Source of the DNA: CAYWBU01 sp942491525
Lineage (GTDB): Bacteria > Desulfobacterota > Desulfomonilia > UBA1062
Direction: 5' to 3'
Assembly (NCBI GenBank): GCA_942491525.1
Contig: CALOBW010000027.1
Location: 1-10,941, forward strand
DNA: 10,941 bases
Below are positions 6,170 to 10,941 of the stretch, piece by piece. Position numbers and translations under genes: made by a program. The notes under the pieces were generated by a model, which saw only the letters and a program-made list of their open reading frames with translations, was not told where the DNA came from and ran no database searches. The number at the start of each line of letters is the position of its first letter. The stretch's first letter is position 1.

Positions 6170-6973
6170 TTAGAGATAACTGTGCAGGCCGGGCAGATAG
6201 TTGACCCCGAAGTAGGTGAAGAGCACGCTTAGCAGGCCCAGGATAGACATCCAGGCCGAGGCGCGCTGGGCACCTGGCTGAAAGCGTTTGTGCAGCAGGG
6301 CCGCATAGATCAGCCAGGTGATCAGTGCCCAGGTCTCCTTGGGGTCCCAGCCCCAGTAGCGGCCCCAGGCCGAATAGGCCCAGACTGCCCCGGTCATGAT
6401 GCCGATGGTGAAGAGGATGAAGCCGAAGGTCACGCTGTGATAGAGCAGCTCATCCAGGGTCTGGGCGGGCGGCATGAAACGGCTGCTGTCTTTTAAAAGG
6501 TAGAGCATGCCCAGAATGGCCGAGATGAAGAAGGCGGCGTAGCCCAGGAAGCAGGTCAGCACATGGGTGGTCAGCCAGTTGCTCTTGAGGGCGGGGATCA
6601 GGGGCTGGATCTGGCTGCTGATGTTGGGTGCGAAGGAGGCGTAGGCCATCATCAGGAAGGCACCCAGACAGGTGAAGCTGCCCAGGTTGCGCGCGCGGCC
6701 GGATGTTTCCAGGTAGAGGTGCATCAGGATGATGGCCCAGGCGAAGAAGATCAGTGACTCGTAGAAGTTGGCCAGCGGCACGTGGCCGAAGCCCAGACGG
6801 TAGGATTCGATCCAGCGCAGAAGGATGCCGGCCGAATGCAGGCTGAAGGTGATGGTTGTCAGCCAGAGGCCCAGTTTGCGCGGCGCGGTGCGGTCCATGA
6901 TCAGACTCAGGAGGTAGAGGGTGAAGGCGCCGAGATAGAGAAATGTTGCCAGACCCAGGATGGATGTGTTCAT
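6170..6973 (-). CDS. ccsA: CcsA-type heme handling protein of cytochrome c maturation System II
   Basis: A 267-residue, highly hydrophobic multi-spanning inner-membrane protein, also called ResC or CcsB in some naming schemes. It carries the tryptophan-rich WWD motif (WGRYWGWDPKETWALITW, residues 203-220), which binds heme on the periplasmic face. Family-type histidines lie at H137 (WLTTHV) and H228 (ALLH), plus a C-terminal GLHSY segment. It works with ResB to export heme and attach it to CXXCH motifs of secreted apocytochromes. The ATG at 6973 overlaps the resB stop (ATGA), giving translational coupling. Length is normal for unfused CcsA. The CXXCH-rich cytochromes encoded convergently next door are plausible clients, though this machinery normally serves all c-type cytochromes of the cell. 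CcmC/CcmF also carry WWD motifs but do not pair with ResB. Confidence 0.93.
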   Translation of the reverse strand: MNTSILGLATFLYLGAFTLYLLSLIMDRTAPRKLGLWLTTITFSLHSAGILLRWIESYRLGFGHVPLANFYESLIFFAWAIILMHLYLETSGRARNLGSFTCLGAFLMMAYASFAPNISSQIQPLIPALKSNWLTTHVLTCFLGYAAFFISAILGMLYLLKDSSRFMPPAQTLDELLYHSVTFGFILFTIGIMTGAVWAYSAWGRYWGWDPKETWALITWLIYAALLHKRFQPGAQRASAWMSILGLLSVLFTYFGVNYLPGLHSYL

Positions 6974-8256
6974 AGGCCCTCCACGATATGGTCATTGATA
7001 ATTGTCTGCAGCCTGGCCGGCGGGGTGGCCGGCAGCCAGTTGCGCTCTGAGGCAACCGCGATGCTGCCGAAGTTGATCTCGACCCAGGTTTCGCGGCGCG
7101 GCATCAGCAGGGTCAGCATGATGCCGGCCAGCAGGCCGATGGCGCCGGCGGCCGTCACGGGCATGCCGGGGTCGCGGCTGACCGTGATGCCGGTCGAGTA
7201 GACGGGAGTCAAGCCATGCAGCTCGAAGTGGTAGGGCGGGACCAGGTCAGGGTCGAAGCTGGGCGCCAGCTGCAGAATGTTGGGCCGGGCCTGCCTGATC
7301 AGCTCAATGTCCTGAAAGAGGATCAGACGCTCAGGGCTATTGTCGGTGATAATCTCCAGCTGTACGGCCGGTCCCATCTCCATCAGGTTGGGCGACATCT
7401 TGACCGCGTGGATCTGAATCCGGTCGCTGATGGTTTTGGTCTGCCCGGCGCTGATGGTGAATTCCTCCTGCAGGTTGGGGGCGCTGATTCTGAGCTGGGC
7501 CGCGGCTGCGCCCTGATAGCCCGACTGGTAGAATCGCAGCCCCCTGAATGAGATGGGGTGGTTGACCAGCAGCTCATCTTTCAGCAGCAGCTGGCCCTGG
7601 TCCCAGAAGCTTAGGACCGAGCGGAACTCCTTGGGCATGCCGTTTTCATAGGTTTCAACCGTAAAATTTTCACAGCGCATCATAAAACCCAGCTCATGAG
7701 TACCGGGGCTGAGCTGGATTGTGTTGGTCTCCTGGCCGGGGAAGATGACTGTGAAACCCTCCATGCCGAAGCTGCGCATACCCATGCCCAGGATGATCAG
7801 CAGAATTGAGAGGTGCAGCAGGATGGTCGAGAGGTGGCGCGGCTGTTCGCTGCGCTTGTAGTAGAGCATGGCTGTCTGGTCGGGATCGAACTCCTGATCA
7901 AAGTGCCGGTTTAGTTTTTCGATCAGTTCGGGCAGCTTGTCGCTGCGGACGGCGTGGTAGCTGCGCCTGCCCGGAATGGGCGGAGTCTTTTCCCTGATCA
8001 GGTAGCGCGACTCCTTGTAGTTTTTGAGCGTGCAGAGCAGGATGTTGAGGGCCAGCAGAGCCACCAGGCCCAGAAACCAGCGCGAGGTGTAGACCTGATC
8101 CAGCTCCAGCATGGTCAGGGCGCGGTAAGCGTCGGCACTTAGATGCTGTTCCAGGGCCTCCTCATGCTGTGGAATCAGGGTTCCCAGGACGCAGGCAAAG
8201 GCGATGACCAGCATCAGGCTGATGGCCAGGCGCATGGATGAAAGCTTGCTCAGCAT
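6970..8256 (-). CDS. resB: ResB/Ccs1 cytochrome c biogenesis protein
   Basis: A 428-residue protein with three N-terminal transmembrane helices (about 9-30, 59-78 and 143-160), a large periplasmic domain (about 165-360), a fourth helix (about 366-386) and a C-terminal tail. Family signatures include VNHPISFRGLRFYQSGY (231-247) and SRDPGMPVTAAG (360-371). H148 in helix 3 sits where ResB/CcsB proteins have a conserved histidine in the heme channel. ResB partners CcsA in System II: together they move heme across the membrane and ligate it to CXXCH cysteines. The start at 8256 is supported by GAGGAG just upstream on the minus strand. It overlaps ccsA by ATGA. No CcsX/ResA or CcdA thiol-reducing partner is visible in the window; these must be encoded elsewhere. 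Confidence 0.92.
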   Translation of the reverse strand: MLSKLSSMRLAISLMLVIAFACVLGTLIPQHEEALEQHLSADAYRALTMLELDQVYTSRWFLGLVALLALNILLCTLKNYKESRYLIREKTPPIPGRRSYHAVRSDKLPELIEKLNRHFDQEFDPDQTAMLYYKRSEQPRHLSTILLHLSILLIILGMGMRSFGMEGFTVIFPGQETNTIQLSPGTHELGFMMRCENFTVETYENGMPKEFRSVLSFWDQGQLLLKDELLVNHPISFRGLRFYQSGYQGAAAAQLRISAPNLQEEFTISAGQTKTISDRIQIHAVKMSPNLMEMGPAVQLEIITDNSPERLILFQDIELIRQARPNILQLAPSFDPDLVPPYHFELHGLTPVYSTGITVSRDPGMPVTAAGAIGLLAGIMLTLLMPRRETWVEINFGSIAVASERNWLPATPPARLQTIINDHIVEGL

Positions 8257-8342
8257 GGAGTCTCCTCAAATAAATTCTCTGGACGCTGTCATCTGACGGT
8301 GTTTATAAGTTAATGGAATGAATGTTGTTTCGCAATGGCTGG

Positions 8343-8371
8343 CTGTTAATTTGGTCCAGGTGTGCTACAAT
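8343..8371 (+). promoter_or_regulatory. Candidate extended -10 promoter for the RhlG-like gene
   Basis: TGCTACAAT at 8363-8371 is an extended -10 (TGN plus TACAAT, 5 of 6). A weak -35, CTGTTA (8343-8348), is spaced 17 bases away. It lies in the 146-base AT-richer divergent region between resB and the rightward SDR gene, 31 bases before that gene's start. A promoter for resB must also lie here on the other strand, but I found no convincing match for it. Confidence 0.45.
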
Positions 8372-8402
8372 TGACGCTATGTAATGTTGATAAGGAGGTC
8401 TT

Positions 8403-9167
8403 ATGAAGGATCTGTTTTCAGTCAAGGGTAAGGTTGCCCTGGTGACCGGCGGTTCGCGCGGGATCGGGGCCATGATCGCCCGCGGATTTGTGGAGCATGG
8501 GGTCAGGACCTACATCACCTCGCGCAAGAAGGATGCCTGTGACGCCATGGCCGCCGAGCTCTCCAGCTTCGGCGAGTGCATCTCCATGCCGGCAGACCTC
8601 TCCACCCTGGAAGGCATCAATGAGCTTGTCAGCCGGTTTCCGGAAGAGAAGCTCGATATCCTGGTCAACAATGCCGGCGCCAACTGGGGATCGGCGATGG
8701 AGGATTTCCCGGAGTTCGGCTGGGACAAGGTCATGGATCTGAATGTCAAGACGGTCTTCTTCCTGAGTCGTGAGATGCTGCCAAAATTGAAGCAGTCTGC
8801 CAGCGCGGGCGATCCGGCACGCATCATCAATATCGCCTCGGTGGACGGCCTGCACGCTCCGGCCTTTGAAACCTACTCCTATTCAGCCAGCAAGGCGGCC
8901 CTGATCCACCTGACGCGCACCATGGCCAAGAAGCTGGCGCCGGATAAGATTACGGTCAATGCCGTGGCTCCCGGCCCCTTTGAGAGCAAGATGATGGAGG
9001 CCACCCTTAACAGCTTCGGTGATTTCATCAAGGCCGGCATTCCGCTGGGTCGCATCGGTGAGCCCGAGGACATGGCCGGCGTGGTCATCTACCTCTCGTC
9101 GCGGGCCGGCAACTACGTCAGCGGCGCCACCATCCCGGTGGACGGCGGGTTTATTAACTGCAGATAG
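8403..9167 (+). CDS. RhlG/FabG-like short-chain dehydrogenase/reductase
   Basis: A 254-residue SDR with a complete catalytic set: TGGSRGIG (15-22), NNAG (89-92), N114, S146, Y160 and K164 (YSASK), PG (190-191) and the FabG-style end VDGGF. The stretch AGANWGSAMEDFPEFGWDKV (91-110) and the early 'MIARGF' resemble the RhlG subgroup of 3-oxoacyl-ACP-reductase-like SDRs. RhlG has been linked to beta-hydroxyacid/rhamnolipid precursor metabolism, but many members have no proven substrate. The enzyme is probably cytosolic and NADP(H)-dependent. An almost perfect anti-16S match, TAAGGAGGT (8391-8399), precedes ATG 8403 by a short spacer, so translation should be strong, in contrast to the other SDR here. 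A membrane transporter gene starts 3 bases after its stop. Confidence 0.9.
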   Translation: MKDLFSVKGKVALVTGGSRGIGAMIARGFVEHGVRTYITSRKKDACDAMAAELSSFGECISMPADLSTLEGINELVSRFPEEKLDILVNNAGANWGSAMEDFPEFGWDKVMDLNVKTVFFLSREMLPKLKQSASAGDPARIINIASVDGLHAPAFETYSYSASKAALIHLTRTMAKKLAPDKITVNAVAPGPFESKMMEATLNSFGDFIKAGIPLGRIGEPEDMAGVVIYLSSRAGNYVSGATIPVDGGFINCR

Positions 9168-9170
9168 TCC

Positions 9171-10941
9171 ATGTACAGAACTTTGGCCGCAATGTTCATT
9201 CTGATTGGCATGTGTGCCCCGTTGATGGCTGCCGAAGCTGTTGAGTTTCCGCGCGCCCTGAGCAGTTATAACGATGCCGGCCTGGTCGGCGTGCGGGCCA
9301 TCATCGGTCACCGCATTACCCAGGAGCCTTTTAACTTGATGGCCAGCCTGATCTTTCTGCTGGCCATCATCCACACCTTCCTGACCAGCCGCCTGCTGGA
9401 GTTGGCCCACTATCTGGATAGGCGCCAGGCAGAACGCATCGAGCGCGGGGAGGTTGCCGCGGATGCCGTCAATCTGCCGGCCGGCCTGCTGCACTTTCTG
9501 GGCGAGACCGAGGCGGTCTTCGGCATCTGGGCCGTGGCCCTGGTACTGACCATCACCTTCTTCTACGACTGGCAGACCGCCTCCAGCTATCTGAGCCATG
9601 GGGTCAGCTATATCGAGCCCATGTTTGTGATTGTGATCATGACCGTGGCCGCCAGCCGGCCCATCATCAAGTTTTCGGAGCTGCTGCTCTGGAAGATGGC
9701 CAGCCTGATCGGCGGAACCCTTAAGGCCTGGTGGCTGGTGATTCTGACCATCGGTCCGCTGATGGGCTCGCTGATAACCGAACCGGCCGCCATGACCATC
9801 TCGGCCTATCTGCTGGCCGAGAAGTTCTACGATCTAAGGCCCAGCGAGAAGTTCAGATATGCCACCATAGCCTTGCTCTTTGTCAACATCTCGGTGGGCG
9901 CCACCCTGACCAGCTTTGCCGCGCCACCGGTGCTGATGGTGGCGCGGGTCTGGCACTGGGACACAATCTTCATGTTCGGCAGCTTTGGCTGGAAGGCGCT
10001 GCTGGGCATTCTCCTGGCCAACAGCTGCTACTTCCTGCTCTTCAGACGCGAACTTGATCAGCTGGAGGAGGTCTATGATCGCAGGGTGGCTCAGGGCTAC
10101 ATCCTGCGCCGCTTCCTGGATCGCAAGAGCTTGATTGCGCGCCTGGATGAACTGGAGCTTAACGTCAACCGTGAGCTCGGCTTTGTGGAGCGCTTCACCA
10201 ACGCCTGTGACGGAATCCGCGACGAGATCGAGTACAGGGCCATGCTCTCTCTGAGTGATGACGAGCTGGAGCGTTACCAGGTCAGGGAGCTGATCAGCAA
10301 CTATTTTGAAGGGGTCAAGCGCGATGAGATGCGCAAGGCTGTGCCTGGGCTGCTGCCGGCCGGCGAGCAGCCGCCTTATCATGATCCCGACTGGGACCGG
10401 CGCGCGGACCGGGTGCCCTACTGGATGATGGTCTGGCACCTCTTCTTTCTGCTCTGGATCATCATCAACGCCCACCACCCGGTGCTCTTCATCGGTGGCT
10501 TTCTCTTCTTACTGGGATTCTCGCAGGTGACCTCGCCACTGCAGAACCGCATCAATTTGAAGCCGCCGCTGATGGTGGGTTTTTTTCTGGCCGGGCTTGT
10601 GATCCATGCCGGTCTGCAGGGCTGGTGGATTTCGCCGGTGCTCAGCAGTCTTGATGAACTGCCGCTGATGCTCGGCGGTGTCCTGCTGACGGCTTTTAAT
10701 GACAACGCCGCCGTGACCTACCTCTGCACCCTGGTCAGTGGCTTCACCCCCGAGATGCGTTACGCCGTGGTGGCCGGCGCGGTGACCGGCGGCGGGCTGA
10801 CCGTGATCGCCAATGCGCCCAATCCGGCCGGCCAGTCAATTTTGCGCCGCTACTTCAAACATGGCATCTCGCCGCGCAAACTGCTGATTGCCGCGCTGCC
10901 GCCGACCCTGATCGTGGGTCTCTGCTTCTTCCTGCTTTTGG
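9171..10941 (+). CDS. Putative Na+/H+ antiporter-like membrane protein, 3'-truncated by window edge
   Basis: An open frame from ATG 9171 runs 590 codons to the window end with no stop. It starts with a signal-peptide-like segment (MYRTLAAMFILIGMCAPLMA), then many hydrophobic helices, a hydrophilic, charged loop of about 125 residues (292-416), and a second hydrophobic half. The two halves carry matching motifs: ITEPAAMT (202-209) and VGATLTSFAAPP (242-253) in the first, FNDNAAVTY (509-517) and GGLTVIANAPNPAG (541-554) in the second. The second pair is close to motifs of NhaD/ArsB-type ion transporters, and the overall look fits the 'putative Na+/H+ antiporter' family (Na_H_antiport_3). Function in the family is inferred; transported ion and direction are unknown. 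It starts 3 bases after the SDR stop and lacks its own clear Shine-Dalgarno, so is probably translated by coupling or reinitiation. Confidence 0.78.
   Translation, partial: MYRTLAAMFILIGMCAPLMAAEAVEFPRALSSYNDAGLVGVRAIIGHRITQEPFNLMASLIFLLAIIHTFLTSRLLELAHYLDRRQAERIERGEVAADAVNLPAGLLHFLGETEAVFGIWAVALVLTITFFYDWQTASSYLSHGVSYIEPMFVIVIMTVAASRPIIKFSELLLWKMASLIGGTLKAWWLVILTIGPLMGSLITEPAAMTISAYLLAEKFYDLRPSEKFRYATIALLFVNISVGATLTSFAAPPVLMVARVWHWDTIFMFGSFGWKALLGILLANSCYFLLFRRELDQLEEVYDRRVAQGYILRRFLDRKSLIARLDELELNVNRELGFVERFTNACDGIRDEIEYRAMLSLSDDELERYQVRELISNYFEGVKRDEMRKAVPGLLPAGEQPPYHDPDWDRRADRVPYWMMVWHLFFLLWIIINAHHPVLFIGGFLFLLGFSQVTSPLQNRINLKPPLMVGFFLAGLVIHAGLQGWWISPVLSSLDELPLMLGGVLLTAFNDNAAVTYLCTLVSGFTPEMRYAVVAGAVTGGGLTVIANAPNPAGQSILRRYFKHGISPRKLLIAALPPTLIVGLCFFLLL

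Noticed and set aside
8288..8297. GTCATCTGAC inverted repeat in the divergent intergenic region as an operator
   Set aside because: The arms are only 4 bases long; such short palindromes are expected by chance.

Overview
This window looks like chromosome from a GC-rich, Gram-negative bacterium. It encodes a BatC-BatD-BatE membrane/periplasm module, Sec-type signal peptides, multiheme periplasmic c-type cytochromes, and a System II (ResB/CcsA) cytochrome c maturation pair. This fits a respiratory, facultative or anaerobic proteobacterium-like or Desulfobacterota-like lineage. I cannot name the genus from the sequence. I see no tRNA, rRNA, CRISPR array, insertion sequence or phage gene. Coding density is very high.

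Region 1 (1-3454, + strand) is the distal end of a bat operon. It holds the 3' part of a BatC-like TPR protein, then BatD, BatE (TPR plus SH3-like) and an HD-domain nucleotidase-like protein. Every junction overlaps by a few bases (TAATG, ATGA, ATGAATAG), so the four genes are almost certainly one transcript with translational coupling. The batA/batB/MoxR genes expected upstream lie outside the window.

Region 2 (3519-5346, + strand) is the most interesting part. It has a small membrane-anchored tetraheme cytochrome of the NapC/NrfH family, then a secreted octaheme cytochrome of the hydroxylamine oxidoreductase (HAO) family. Together they look like a HaoC-HaoA quinol-linked respiratory module: electrons pass from menaquinol/ubiquinol through the tetraheme protein to the octaheme enzyme, which reduces nitrite or hydroxylamine, or less likely oxidises hydroxylamine. 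A GC-rich hairpin sits between the two genes.

Region 3 (5362-8256, - strand) is a convergent operon read right to left: resB, ccsA, then a short-chain dehydrogenase/reductase (SDR). ResB-CcsA attaches heme to apocytochromes c in the periplasm, the service that the 12 hemes of region 2 require. The SDR has no obvious link to this.

Region 4 (8403-end, + strand) starts after a 146-base divergent intergenic region with a candidate promoter and a near-perfect Shine-Dalgarno. It holds an RhlG/FabG-like SDR and a large, 3'-truncated membrane protein that resembles the putative Na+/H+ antiporter family within the ion transporter (NhaD/ArsB-like) superfamily.

Family calls come from reading motifs in the translations; no database search was run.
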